Source: Parvularcula sp039818345 (GTDB lineage Bacteria; Pseudomonadota; Alphaproteobacteria; Caulobacterales; Parvularculaceae). From it: 64,000 bases of DNA. The notes under the pieces are model-generated. The model was given only the letters and a program-made list of their open reading frames with translations. It was not told the DNA's origin and searched no databases. This document shows positions 28,155 through 37,687 of this stretch, in pieces (the first letter of the stretch is position 1; each line of letters starts with the position of its first letter). Where the stretch lies: positions 1-64,000 of the forward strand of contig JBCBUC010000018.1 of NCBI GenBank assembly GCA_039818345.1. The letters are read 5' to 3'. The translations under genes and the position numbers were made by a program.

Positions 28155-29212
28155 CAGCCCTTATCCTTCAAAAGGCCAAGACGTTCTCCGCCATAAACGC
28201 CCTTCGTCAACGGCTCCCACCAGTCAGCATGATCAAGATACCAACGAATGGTTTCAGAAATCCCGGTATCAAAGTTATGCTTGGCTTTCCAACCGAGTTC
28301 CTTTTCGATCTTTGTAGCATCGATCGCATAACGATGATCATGGCCTGGACGGTCTGTCACATAGGTGATGAGTGATCGCCGTGAATCTGATCCTGGGTGA
28401 TGCTCATCCAAAGCATCACAAATCGTATGGACCACCTCGAGATTGGTGCGTTCATTCCGGCCACCAACATTATACTTCTCGCCTAAGCGGCCATTGAGAA
28501 GGACCATGACCAAGGCGCGAGCATGATCCTCGACATGAAGCCAATCGCGAATGTTGCTGCCATCACCATAAACCGGCAAGGGCTGTCGGCTGAGGCCCTT
28601 TAAGATCATCAGCGGGATCAGTTTCTCAGGAAACTGGAAGGGGCCGTAATTGTTGGAGCAGTTGGAGATCACAACAGGCAGGCCGTAGGTCCGCCCCCAG
28701 GCCACCACCAAGTGATCAGATGCCGCTTTGGAGGCAGAATAGGGTGACGACGGATCGTAAGGCGTGGTTTCTTCAAAGAGACCCTCAGGACCAAGCGACC
28801 CATAGACCTCGTCCGTCGAAATATGGTGGAATCGGAAGTTGTCGCGCGCCTCTCCCGAAAGCCCATCGTAATACCCGCGCGCGACTTCGAGCATCACCAT
28901 CGTGCCAACGATATTCGTATCGATAAAGTCCTTGGCCCCACTGATCGATCGATCAACATGCGACTCGGCCGCCAAGTGCATCACATGCGTTGGTTTCTCA
29001 TCGTCAAAGACCGTCTTGATGGCTTCCGACTGACAGATATCAGCCTGATAAAAACGATATCGCTGACTGGAGGAGATGCTCGCCAGGGAGTCGAGATTTG
29101 CTGCGTATGTTAATTTATCGACGTTGATGACTTCCGCGTCGGTCTCTTCGATCAGATAGCGGATGACCGCCGATCCGATGAACCCCGCGCCGCCAGTAAC
29201 CAGGATACGCAT
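28154..29212 (-). CDS. rfbB: dTDP-glucose 4,6-dehydratase
   Basis: The 352-residue extended SDR begins MRILVTGGAGFIGSAVIRYL and has HLAAESHVDRSI, the HISTDEVYGSLG stretch and the catalytic YSASKAASDHLV, all RmlB-specific. It converts dTDP-glucose to dTDP-4-keto-6-deoxyglucose. It sits 14 bp downstream of rmlC and touches rmlD. Confidence 0.96.
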   Translation of the reverse strand: MRILVTGGAGFIGSAVIRYLIEETDAEVINVDKLTYAANLDSLASISSSQRYRFYQADICQSEAIKTVFDDEKPTHVMHLAAESHVDRSISGAKDFIDTNIVGTMVMLEVARGYYDGLSGEARDNFRFHHISTDEVYGSLGPEGLFEETTPYDPSSPYSASKAASDHLVVAWGRTYGLPVVISNCSNNYGPFQFPEKLIPLMILKGLSRQPLPVYGDGSNIRDWLHVEDHARALVMVLLNGRLGEKYNVGGRNERTNLEVVHTICDALDEHHPGSDSRRSLITYVTDRPGHDHRYAIDATKIEKELGWKAKHNFDTGISETIRWYLDHADWWEPLTKGVYGGERLGLLKDKG

Positions 29213-29226
29213 GGCTGAAGCCTCCT

Positions 29227-29787
29227 TTAGGCTTGGTACGTGAAATAGGGAGGCAAATCTGCCAACCGTGGATGTTTGGTGTCTTTGTCGGAAAGAACGG
29301 GGGCTTTATCGCCAAGCCCCCAGTCAATGCCGAGGTCAGGGTCATCCCAAGCGAGGCCGCGATCGGCATCAGGATCGTAAAACCCTGTAACCTTATACTG
29401 AACTTCTGTATTCGGCTCGAGGGTGACAAAAGCATGGGCGAAACCGACAGGGACCCAGTATTGCTCGCCGCCTTCTGCTGTCAGCTCGGCCGAGACATGC
29501 TGGCCGAAGGTGGGAGAACCCACGCGGATATCCACCGCCACGTCGAGAATGCGGCCAGCGGTACAGCGCACGAGTTTCCCCTGCGGCGATGGATCAATCT
29601 GGAAATGCAGGCCCCGCAACGTGCCAACTGTCGCAGAAAGGGAGTGATTGTCTTGGACAAACTGACCATCAATGCCGGCCTCGGCGTATCGGGTCACATG
29701 GAAGGTTTCGGAGAAAAAGCCCCGGTGATCGCCAAACTTCTTGGGCCGAACCAGAATAACGTCTGGTATCGCTTGTGGTTCAAACAT
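29227..29787 (-). CDS. rfbC: dTDP-4-dehydrorhamnose 3,5-epimerase
   Basis: The 186-residue cupin enzyme has DHRGFFSETFHVTRYAEAGI, the QDNHSLSATVGTLRGLHFQI segment with the catalytic histidine, and WVPVGFAHAFVTLEPNTEV. It epimerises carbons 3 and 5 of the keto sugar. It is the first gene of the leftward dTDP-rhamnose cluster; about 85 bp upstream, before the saccharopine-dehydrogenase-like gene, may hold the promoter. Confidence 0.95.
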   Translation of the reverse strand: MFEPQAIPDVILVRPKKFGDHRGFFSETFHVTRYAEAGIDGQFVQDNHSLSATVGTLRGLHFQIDPSPQGKLVRCTAGRILDVAVDIRVGSPTFGQHVSAELTAEGGEQYWVPVGFAHAFVTLEPNTEVQYKVTGFYDPDADRGLAWDDPDLGIDWGLGDKAPVLSDKDTKHPRLADLPPYFTYQA

Positions 29788-29872
29788 AGATCGCGCTCCG
29801 CTCTCGTCCCCTTAGGGGGTCGATATGAGCGAGAAAACCCTAAGGAAACGAAGAACAGAGCGCAGATTCAGA

Positions 29873-31021
29873 TTAGTCGAAGGTCACGCCTGCGCGGGTG
29901 TGCAATCGGTCAATCAATTTTGCGCCCAAAGCAGCTCCTGGTGTTTGGATTCCGCCTTCGCCTTCAGGGATATCCTCGTTCAGGCATCGTGCCACTTCCG
30001 AGATAATTTTGGACGTCGAGCCATAGCCGGGGTCTTTGTCGCCGCGGACGACTGTTTCGTGCCGCGAGCCGTCAGCTGACACCGCGACAAGCGCCAGCTC
30101 GTAAAAGCCATTTTCGCGCTCTTCTTTTGATGGGCCTTCGCCAGGCTTTGGGCCGTCGTCACTGGACAAGCTGTTGTCGGCCGCCATGGCATCGGCCATT
30201 TTTTTGCCGTCATCGCCAGGTCCGGTGACCACCATCTCGTCATAGACAAGACTTTCGCCATGGCGAAAGCCGGTCAAATAGTTGGTCCGGTGAACATTTT
30301 TGGTATTGATCGATGCCATGATGAAAGGCGCGAGCCACGTATTTTCATCATCATCGTGACGAACGCTGCGCGGATCAGGTTGGTCTGGCCCCTTAAAATC
30401 ACCACACAGCGAAAAGGGGTTCACGAGATCTTGCATCACCTGGGGATCACTGAAGGCAGCTTTCATTGTCGCCTTAAAGCTCGCCGCGGTACCGCCAGAG
30501 AACGTGCCTTGCATCGCTTTAACCAGCAGTTTCACGCGCTCAGCTGGCTTGCCTGTGGCGGCAATCGCTTTGTCTTGAACATGCCAGACGCCGAGGTCAG
30601 AAGGGATTGAGTCAAAGCCGCAAGAAAAGAGGATGCGTGCACCTGAAGCCTTCGCTGCCTCATGGGACTCGCGGATCTTCGCCGCCATCCAGGCAGGCTC
30701 ACCGCAGAGATCGCAATAATCTGTGCCCGTCTCGATACAAGCCTTGAGCAGCTTCTCACCGTAAAGTTGGTAAGGGCCTGTCAGTGTTAGGATGGTTTTT
30801 CCGCGTTCGGCCATCTCCTTGAGCGAAGCCTCGTCATCAGCATCAGCGATCACAATCGGGGTATCGCCGAGACCCATCTCTTCGCGCACCTCTTCCAGTT
30901 TGGCCTGATTTCGGCCTGCCATGGCAAAGCTAGGTGCTCCCGATTGACCGAGATACTCCGCCACCAGACGGCCGGTGAAACCACTCGCGCCATAGACAAT
31001 GGTATCAAATTCCTTGGCCAT
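29873..31021 (-). CDS. Saccharopine dehydrogenase-like NADP-binding protein (trans-acting enoyl reductase type)
   Basis: The 382-residue protein begins with a Rossmann motif, DTIVYGASGFTGRLVAEYL, and has the family stretches FAMAGRNQAKLEEV, TGPYQLYGEKLLKAC and TDYCDLCGE, followed by ILFSCGFDSIPSDLGV. This is the branch related to mycobacterial trans-acting enoyl reductases and eukaryotic saccharopine dehydrogenase-like oxidoreductases, not true lysine-pathway enzymes. Substrate is unknown, probably lipid-derived. A strong GGAGG precedes the start. Confidence 0.88.
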   Translation of the reverse strand: MAKEFDTIVYGASGFTGRLVAEYLGQSGAPSFAMAGRNQAKLEEVREEMGLGDTPIVIADADDEASLKEMAERGKTILTLTGPYQLYGEKLLKACIETGTDYCDLCGEPAWMAAKIRESHEAAKASGARILFSCGFDSIPSDLGVWHVQDKAIAATGKPAERVKLLVKAMQGTFSGGTAASFKATMKAAFSDPQVMQDLVNPFSLCGDFKGPDQPDPRSVRHDDDENTWLAPFIMASINTKNVHRTNYLTGFRHGESLVYDEMVVTGPGDDGKKMADAMAADNSLSSDDGPKPGEGPSKEERENGFYELALVAVSADGSRHETVVRGDKDPGYGSTSKIISEVARCLNEDIPEGEGGIQTPGAALGAKLIDRLHTRAGVTFD

Positions 31022-31048
31022 AAATCCTCCTTGGATATGTGCTTATTA

Positions 31049-31087
31049 ACCCTTGCTTGAACCAGCTAAGGGGCACGGAGCAAGGGT
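31049..31087. other. Inverted repeat downstream of ligA
   Basis: A 9-bp perfect inverted repeat (ACCCTTGCT at 31049-31057, AGCAAGGGT at 31079-31087) flanks a 21-base loop between ligA and the next gene on the minus strand. It has no T-run. It could be an attenuator, a terminator or a protein site. Confidence 0.35.
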
Positions 31088-33234
31088 CAAGCGCTTCTTG
31101 CAACCTTGAGCCAGGCGGCCTCGTCCCAAATCTCTAGGCCAAGCTCCTGTGCCTTTTTTCCTTTCGAGCCAGCACCCTCACCCGCGACCACAATGTCGGT
31201 CTTTTTAGAGACAGAGCTCACGACCCGGGCGCCAAGGCGCACCGCAATGGCTTTGGCCTCATCCCGCGTCATTTCTGAAAGACCGCCCGTGAAGACGATG
31301 CTCTTGTCAACAAGCGGGCCTTCCTCGCTCTTTTCTTCAGGCGCTTCTGGATCCAGCTCATCGAAGAGACGCGCAAGCAGCGCCGCGCTGCGCTCATCCG
31401 CAAAAAAAGCAGTGAGCGCGTCCGCCACAGTTTCCCCAAGCCCGTCAATACCGATCAATTCATCGCGAGCGGTCGTGGCCTCATCCTGCAGTTTCGTGCC
31501 GAGCTGCATAAAAGCTTCCGATGAGGGGTAGCGGTCAGCCAGCGTGGCGGACGTGACAGCGCCAATATGGCGAATGCCCAACGCGGCGATCACCCGCGCA
31601 AGGGGGCGCGTCCGGGCTTCTTCAATCGACGCCATGAGGTTATCGAGCGACTTTTGGTTCGTGACCTCTTTGGTCCAAGTCGGCGCTTTGGTCTTATAGG
31701 TGACTTTTTTATAGCTATGAAGGTCCGACGTTCCCTGAATATTGAAGGCCCCTTCACGCTCTCTCATCGGGAGCGTAAAAACCTCTGCGGGTTCACGGAT
31801 CATATGGCGCCGGAACAGATCTTCGACTTGTCGCTCACCAAGACCGTCGATATCCATTGCCCCTTTTGAGACGAAGTGCTTGAGCTTTTCGAGGCTCTGC
31901 GCAGCACAATTGAAACCGCCGGTACATCGCCGAACGACATCCCGCTCGCCCGTGCGCGGATTAACGTCGCGAACAGCTGGTGAGCCGCAAACGGGGCATG
32001 TTTCGGGAAACGGGAAGGATTTGGCTCCCCTTTTCCGCTTGCCCTTATCGACGTTCAAAATCTGCGGGATCACATCACCGGCGCGTTGTACCGTCACGGT
32101 ATCGCCTTCACGAATGTCGAGGCGCTCAATTTCGTCTTGGTTATGAAGGGTTGCGTTAGAGACAACGACGCCGCCCACCGTGACCGGGGCCAGCCGCGCG
32201 ATGGGTGTGAGTGCACCTGTCCGGCCCACTTGAATTTCGATCCGCTCTAGGATGGTTGTGGCTTTCTCAGCTGGAAATTTATGTGCGATGGCCCAGCGCG
32301 GTGCGCGACCGATAAAGCCGAGGCGTTCTTGATAGTCGAGGCGATCCACTTTGTAGACCACGCCGTCAATATCATAATCGAGGCTCGCTCGCTGCTCTTC
32401 AATCGAACGGTAATGGGCGAGTGCTTCGTCCACGGAATTGCATCGCTTCGCTAAGGGGTTTGGGGGAAAGCCGAGTTCTTCGAGCGCGTCAGACTTTCCT
32501 GAGAATGTCTCAGCAATGGATGCCGACATCTCGCCTGTGCCGTGGGTGAAAAAGCGCAGCGGACGGCTCGCTGTCACCATGTGGTCCTTTTGACGCAAAG
32601 ACCCCGCAGCCGCGTTGCGCGGATTGGCGAAGGTCTTTTCCCCTGCGCGCGCAAAGCCTTCGTTCATCTCAGTAAACGCGGTTTTTGAGATATAAACCTC
32701 GCCGCGCACCTCTAAGACATCGGGCGCACCCGTCACGGTCGCCGGTATATCATCAAGCGTTCGAAGGTTCCGCGTCACATCCTCACCGATGGTCCCATCA
32801 CCGCGGGTAGCGCCAACCATCAATCTTCCGTGCTCGTAGCGAAGGCTCGCCGAAAGCCCGTCGATCTTGGGCTCAGCCATGAGAGCCACCGGCTCATCGT
32901 CTTGAAGGCCAAGAAAGCGGCGAACCTTCGCGACAAAATCATGGACATCGTCGTCCGAAAACGCGTTGTCGAGCGACAGCATGGGCTCGGCATGCCGCAC
33001 CTTCGCAAAGCGTCCCGTGGGCGCAGAGCCAACCTTGTCCGACGGGCTGTCGCGCCGCTTAAGGTGCGGGAAATGCTCTTCGAGCGCTTTGTTCTCGGCA
33101 CGGAGCGCATCATACGCCGCATCGGTCATGATGGGATCGGCGTCTTCATAGGCCCGATCCGCTTGGGCCATGGTTTCAGCGATGGCTTTGAGACGTGCCT
33201 TCGCCGCCTTTTCGGTCGGCATCTTATCCGCCAC
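31087..33234 (-). CDS. ligA: NAD-dependent DNA ligase LigA
   Basis: The 715-residue enzyme has the whole LigA order. The N-terminal Ia domain contains YYD-like residues, the adenylation motif has the nucleophilic lysine in MAEPKIDGLSASLRYEHG, and the oligonucleotide-binding fold contains HNQDEIERLDIREGDTV. A four-cysteine zinc finger follows (CPVCGSP, then CTGGFNC), then helix-hairpin-helix repeats and a C-terminal BRCT (SIVFTGGLSEMTRDEAKAIA). It seals nicks in replication and repair using NAD+. It starts at GTG 33234, sharing one base with the recN stop. Confidence 0.97.
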   Translation of the reverse strand: MADKMPTEKAAKARLKAIAETMAQADRAYEDADPIMTDAAYDALRAENKALEEHFPHLKRRDSPSDKVGSAPTGRFAKVRHAEPMLSLDNAFSDDDVHDFVAKVRRFLGLQDDEPVALMAEPKIDGLSASLRYEHGRLMVGATRGDGTIGEDVTRNLRTLDDIPATVTGAPDVLEVRGEVYISKTAFTEMNEGFARAGEKTFANPRNAAAGSLRQKDHMVTASRPLRFFTHGTGEMSASIAETFSGKSDALEELGFPPNPLAKRCNSVDEALAHYRSIEEQRASLDYDIDGVVYKVDRLDYQERLGFIGRAPRWAIAHKFPAEKATTILERIEIQVGRTGALTPIARLAPVTVGGVVVSNATLHNQDEIERLDIREGDTVTVQRAGDVIPQILNVDKGKRKRGAKSFPFPETCPVCGSPAVRDVNPRTGERDVVRRCTGGFNCAAQSLEKLKHFVSKGAMDIDGLGERQVEDLFRRHMIREPAEVFTLPMREREGAFNIQGTSDLHSYKKVTYKTKAPTWTKEVTNQKSLDNLMASIEEARTRPLARVIAALGIRHIGAVTSATLADRYPSSEAFMQLGTKLQDEATTARDELIGIDGLGETVADALTAFFADERSAALLARLFDELDPEAPEEKSEEGPLVDKSIVFTGGLSEMTRDEAKAIAVRLGARVVSSVSKKTDIVVAGEGAGSKGKKAQELGLEIWDEAAWLKVARSA

Positions 33235-34928
33235 TACGCCGCCTCGCCGCTCATTTCAGTGCCTTCAGCAAGGAGCTTGCGAGAGGCCGCCCGCGCCTCC
33301 TCAGTGACCGCGGCGCCAGACAGCATGCGCGCGATCTCCTCAATCCGATCATCATCCGTCAGAGCCCGGACATCGGTTCGAACCTTGGTCTTACCAGACT
33401 TGGCCACGCGGAAATGGACCCGTGCGCGCGCCGCCACTTGCGGGGAATGGGTGACGACGAGGGTTTGCGCATCGGAAGCGATTTTCGATAGCCGCTCCCC
33501 AATCGCGTCCGCCACCGCGCCGCCCACGCCGCTATCCACCTCATCAAAGACGATCACTGATTTCTCGTCCTTCGCTGAAAGCACTGTCTTCAGTGCCAGA
33601 ACGAAGCGAGATAATTCGCCTCCCGATGCGATCACTTTCAGCGGACCAAAGGGCGCGCCGGGATTGGTCGAAACCTCAAAGGCGACTTTGTCAATGCCAT
33701 CCGCAGACATCTGATCCTTATCAACAGCAACCACCACTTGGAACTTTGCCTTATCGAGTTTCAGCGGCGCCAGCTCAGCCATCACCGCTTTTGCAAACCG
33801 GTTGGCCGCTTTTTTCCGTCGGCTAGAAAGGTTCTCGGCAGCGGTGAGATAGGCCAGAAGCCTTTGACTTTCCTCTTTACGGAGAGCATCAAAAAGCGCC
33901 TCTCCTTCGTCAAGCGATGACAACTGGCGCTCGACCTCTTCTCGGTAGGCATGAAGCGCATCCGGCGCGCGGCCATATTTTCGGCCAGCAGCGCGGAGCG
34001 CAAAGAGGCGCTCCTCGGTGGCCTCCAGCGCTCTTTCATCGCGAACAAATGCCTCTGCTGCATCAAGCAATGCCCCTCGGGCTTCTGCGAATTCACTGAG
34101 CGCCGCATCGAGCCGCTGGGTTGCTCGACGCAAGGGCTCAGCGGCGTCCGCCCCTAAACGATCCGCGGCTCGATCAATTCGTGCTGCTGCGCCTGAGACT
34201 TTTGCTTCGAGGCCATCATCACCGAGGGCCGCAATTGCCGCCGACAGATCCTCCGAGACTTTTTCCGCAGCCATGAGGTAGGCGCGCCGCTCGGCCAGCT
34301 CCGCTTCCTCCCCTGGCTCAGGGTTCAGGGTTTCAAGCTCTCCAGCGACATGCCGAAGATAGTCGGCTTCCCGCTCTGCAGCCGCTTGTTCGGATTCGCG
34401 CGCGGCGATATCCGACCGCACGGCGCGAAGTTCATCGTGACAATTGGCCACCTCAGCGCACATCTTTTCAAGACCTGCGAAATTATCAAGTAAAGATCGG
34501 TGGACGGATTGATCGAGAAAACCCTGGCTTTCGTGCTGACCATGGACCTCAATCAGTGTTTCGCCGATGCGCCGAAGCGTACCGATTGGGACCGTCTGGT
34601 CATTGACGAAGGCACGTGACTTTCCATCTTCATTCTGTACACGCCGCAAAATAATCAAGTCATCGTCCACCGGCACACCCGCTTCTGCCAATAACGGCCA
34701 GACCGGATGATGCGCGGAGGCCTCAAAGACCGCCTGGACGACACCGCGCTCAGCACCTTGGCGCACCAAACCCTTATCGGCCTTACCGCCAGTGGCGAGA
34801 CCCAGACTATCGAGAAGGATCGACTTACCCGCACCGGTCTCTCCGGTGAGGGCGCTTAGCCCGCCACCGAGCCTTAAGGTGAGCCGCTCAATCAGCACGA
34901 TATCCTGGATGGTGAGCTCGATCAGCAT
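33234..34928 (-). CDS. recN: DNA repair protein RecN
   Basis: The 564-residue SMC-like ATPase has an N-terminal Walker A (LTGETGAGKSILLDSLGLA) and the RecN start LIELTIQDIVLIERL. A long coiled-coil middle and a C-terminal ABC half follow, with ASGGELSRFVLALKTVLS as the signature and VIVFDEVDSGVGGAVADAIG as Walker B. It acts in double-strand-break repair. It is directly upstream of ligA, a common alphaproteobacterial arrangement. Confidence 0.96.
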   Translation of the reverse strand: MLIELTIQDIVLIERLTLRLGGGLSALTGETGAGKSILLDSLGLATGGKADKGLVRQGAERGVVQAVFEASAHHPVWPLLAEAGVPVDDDLIILRRVQNEDGKSRAFVNDQTVPIGTLRRIGETLIEVHGQHESQGFLDQSVHRSLLDNFAGLEKMCAEVANCHDELRAVRSDIAARESEQAAAEREADYLRHVAGELETLNPEPGEEAELAERRAYLMAAEKVSEDLSAAIAALGDDGLEAKVSGAAARIDRAADRLGADAAEPLRRATQRLDAALSEFAEARGALLDAAEAFVRDERALEATEERLFALRAAGRKYGRAPDALHAYREEVERQLSSLDEGEALFDALRKEESQRLLAYLTAAENLSSRRKKAANRFAKAVMAELAPLKLDKAKFQVVVAVDKDQMSADGIDKVAFEVSTNPGAPFGPLKVIASGGELSRFVLALKTVLSAKDEKSVIVFDEVDSGVGGAVADAIGERLSKIASDAQTLVVTHSPQVAARARVHFRVAKSGKTKVRTDVRALTDDDRIEEIARMLSGAAVTEEARAASRKLLAEGTEMSGEAA

Positions 34929-34988
34929 AACAAGGGGGATCTTGATCGAAGCGTCTCACCGGTCAAGCGCAGCGTGTCTTTCCTTCAA

Positions 34989-36641
34989 TCACGGCGCAAA
35001 AACGGCCCCTTCATTCCAAGTCGGCGCCTCTGGCGCATCAGCGATTCGGCGAATGAGGTCTTCGGCAAGATCGGTGAACCGCGCGGCATCGTGCCAGCGA
35101 ATCGGCAAATGCACATCGTCACTGGGTTGATGATAGTGCTCATCCATGAAGGCTTGAAAGCCTTGTCCCTCATCACCAGTCATGCCGTTAAAAAGGAAAA
35201 CCGACGGTATACCGCGCTGCACAAAGCGATAGTGGTCGGATCTGACGAACAGCGACATGCTCGGTACCGGATCCGGCGTTGCCACGACACCCACGCCAGC
35301 AGCCGCGGCATCCAATGGTTCCTTCAAGGACGAATGCTCCACGCCAAAGCCAATCACATCGGTCAAAGGATAAGTCATCACGGGCATATCGATGTTGACG
35401 TTGGCCACCGGCTTATAGCCCAGCATATCAATTGTCTCAGCAAGGTGCTGTGAGCCTAAGAGCCCAAACTCCTCCGCTGTGACCGCGGCAAAAATCACTG
35501 TACGGTTTGTTCTGCCACTGACCGACAGCCTCTCTGCGACCTCCATCAAAACTGCCACGCCAAGAGCATTGTCAAGCGCACCGTTGAATGTGTTGTCGTC
35601 CCTCTTCTCTTCCCGGAAATCAAAATAGGCCAGTTGATGCGTCCCCAAATGATCAAGATGAGCGGTGACGACCACAGCCTCATTTTGGAAGGTCGGATCT
35701 CGGCCTGGAAGCACCCCCACGACGTTGAAGGCGTCGAGACGTTGGGCTGACGCGCTCACCGTCAGATCCGCCGTCACACCGAGGGGGAGGCTCGCCTGTT
35801 GGCCCTGACTTGCGCCCTCGATCAGTGACTTTCCGTCGTACCCGGTGTCATCAATCAACCGGGTCAAGAGATCATAGCTCATCGCGGCCGTTGGGACTGC
35901 TTCATCGGGCCGCGTTTCCATCGCCAGGCTATCATGTCGCCCGCTTCGTCGCAGGCGCGTCAGGCTGCGGACGGATCGCGGAGACGGATCAGCAAAAACA
36001 ACAGCCGCAGCACCGTTGCGGACCGCAGTCATCCGCTTGGTATCGAGCCGCCGGAGATGAAGCCGTGCCGCCGGGTCGGTGATGATGGGAGTGCCGCTCA
36101 GCACGATAACGATCTTATCGGCGACATCGACGCCATCGTAATCATCATAGCCAAGGGCCGGAGCCGTCATGCCGTAGCCGACAAAAACGAGCTCCCCTGA
36201 TGCACTCTGTTTTCCGCTCGTCCCGAGATTGGTGATCGGCGGAAAGAACGAAACATCCTCGCCTGCGATCAGCGGCCGCGATGATCCATCGACCGTCAGT
36301 GTCATCTCACCTGAGACACTCGCCCGTTCCACCTTGTAAAGCGGAACATCCTGGCGATAGTCGTCCGCGCTGATGGGCAAAAGACCAGCCGCGGCGAAAT
36401 CACCAGCGACGTAATCTGCAGCAAGGGCAAATCCATCCGTACCCGTTTCACGCCCTTCGAACGCGTCAGAAGCCAGCACAGTGACATGCTGTTTGAGGGC
36501 ATCGGCAGCACCAGAGGTGGTCGTGCTTGATGGGATATCGAACTGAGCGCACGCGGAAAGAAAAAGCGCCGCCGCAAGAGGGATCAACCTCACGCAGCAG
36601 GCGCGACGTTCCCAAAACATGTTTAACGCGCAGCGCATCAC
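34989..36641 (-). CDS. M28 family metallopeptidase, lipoprotein with PA domain
   Basis: The 550-residue protein has a lipoprotein signal ending in LFLSAC (start at 36641 or an internal ATG at 36620). A middle region resembles a protease-associated insert. The C-terminal catalytic domain has zinc-site motifs VVTAHLDHLGT, NGALDNALGVAVLMEVAERL and AAVTAEEFGLLGSQHL. Such envelope-anchored aminopeptidases release N-terminal residues from peptides in the periplasm. It is upstream of recN on the same strand with a 60-bp gap. Confidence 0.87.
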   Translation of the reverse strand: MMRCALNMFWERRACCVRLIPLAAALFLSACAQFDIPSSTTTSGAADALKQHVTVLASDAFEGRETGTDGFALAADYVAGDFAAAGLLPISADDYRQDVPLYKVERASVSGEMTLTVDGSSRPLIAGEDVSFFPPITNLGTSGKQSASGELVFVGYGMTAPALGYDDYDGVDVADKIVIVLSGTPIITDPAARLHLRRLDTKRMTAVRNGAAAVVFADPSPRSVRSLTRLRRSGRHDSLAMETRPDEAVPTAAMSYDLLTRLIDDTGYDGKSLIEGASQGQQASLPLGVTADLTVSASAQRLDAFNVVGVLPGRDPTFQNEAVVVTAHLDHLGTHQLAYFDFREEKRDDNTFNGALDNALGVAVLMEVAERLSVSGRTNRTVIFAAVTAEEFGLLGSQHLAETIDMLGYKPVANVNIDMPVMTYPLTDVIGFGVEHSSLKEPLDAAAAGVGVVATPDPVPSMSLFVRSDHYRFVQRGIPSVFLFNGMTGDEGQGFQAFMDEHYHQPSDDVHLPIRWHDAARFTDLAEDLIRRIADAPEAPTWNEGAVFAP

Positions 36642-36768
36642 GGTCTAGGTCTCCTCAATCCCGCCATCTTACCCTCGATAAAATGGACGGCGCAAACAGC
36701 GCAGGCCGCGACCTGCGGTCCCGTCGCCTATCTGCGACGCTGGCATAAATCTGCTACGCGGAGAGGCG

Positions 36769-36918
36769 ATGAAACGTGACGGCAAAACGGTGGCGAAGGG
36801 TGATCTGCCGAGCAAGCTCTGCAAGAGCTGTGGGCGCCCATTTGCGTGGCGGAAAAAATGGGCGCGCAGCTGGGATGACGTTCTTTATTGCTCCGATCGT
36901 TGTCGCAGAAAACGGTAA
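36769..36918 (+). CDS. DUF2256 small zinc-finger-like protein
   Basis: The 49-residue protein starts at ATG 36769 with GAGAGG just upstream. It has the DUF2256 pattern: LPSKLCKSCGRPFAWRKKW, then WDDVLYCSDRCRRKR. The four cysteines (CKSC and CSDRC) probably bind zinc. Function is unknown. It lies six bases before the SDR gene on the same strand and is likely co-transcribed with it; this pairing with a short-chain dehydrogenase is seen in other proteobacteria. Confidence 0.85.
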   Translation: MKRDGKTVAKGDLPSKLCKSCGRPFAWRKKWARSWDDVLYCSDRCRRKR

Positions 36919-36924
36919 CGCGCA

Positions 36925-37659
36925 ATGGGTCTGACAAGTTTTCCGCAAGGCATGCGGGTCGCCGTCTGGGGGGCATCCGGTGGTCTCGGCGGAGCCTTTG
37001 TTGAAACATTGGCGCAGCATGAACGGGTCGCCGAGGTCGTCGCGCTTTCCCGCCAGAGGTATGTAGAGAAAGGCAAAATACGCGCGCTAACCTATGACAG
37101 TAAGGATGGAAATTCCATCAACAAGGCCGCTGAAGAGGCAGCGGCGGGCCAGACATTGCAACTTGTTCTCGTCGCAACAGGCACGCTGCACAGCACCGCG
37201 TACCAACCGGAGAAGGCTCTGCGCCAGCTCAATCCCGAAGGGTTTCAGGAGGTGATGCGGATCAATGCCCTTCTCCCTGCCCTGATCGCGCAAGCAATGA
37301 TGGGCCATCTTGATCGAGAGCGCAGTGTGTTCGCAGCCCTCTCCGCCCGGGTCGGTAGCATTTCCGACAACCACCTTGGGGGTTGGCATAGCTATCGTGC
37401 ATCAAAGGCGGCGCTCAACATGCTGCTTCGAAACATCGCGATCGAAACAGCTCGTCGCAACAAAGGTGCGATCGTCATCGGCCTTCATCCGGGCACGGTG
37501 GACACATCGCTTTCAGAACCCTTTCAAGGAAATGTTCCCGAGGGGAAATTGTTTCAACCACCCGCCGCTGCCCGTGACATGCTCAAGGCCATCGACGGCC
37601 TGACGCCCGATGCAAGTGGTCAGTGTTTTGACTATGCAGGTCAAGTGATCCCGTTTTAG
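36925..37659 (+). CDS. Short-chain dehydrogenase/reductase
   Basis: The 244-residue protein has the SDR cofactor motif VAVWGASGGLGGAFVETL and the catalytic YRASKAALNMLLRNIA. The VATGTLHS stretch replaces the usual NNAG, and LHPGTVDTSLSEPFQ follows. This looks like the CsgA/C-factor-like branch often annotated only as SDR. The start at 36925 could equally be ATG 36952. Substrate is unknown. Confidence 0.88.
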   Translation: MGLTSFPQGMRVAVWGASGGLGGAFVETLAQHERVAEVVALSRQRYVEKGKIRALTYDSKDGNSINKAAEEAAAGQTLQLVLVATGTLHSTAYQPEKALRQLNPEGFQEVMRINALLPALIAQAMMGHLDRERSVFAALSARVGSISDNHLGGWHSYRASKAALNMLLRNIAIETARRNKGAIVIGLHPGTVDTSLSEPFQGNVPEGKLFQPPAAARDMLKAIDGLTPDASGQCFDYAGQVIPF

Positions 37660-37687
37660 GGCCGTGCCTCCCATAAGCTGCACTCAC

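Noticed and set aside
32830..33714. A 294-codon plus-strand frame opposite ligA and recN
   Set aside because: It covers parts of two well-identified conserved genes and its translation has no recognisable domain; it reflects codon bias on the opposite strand.
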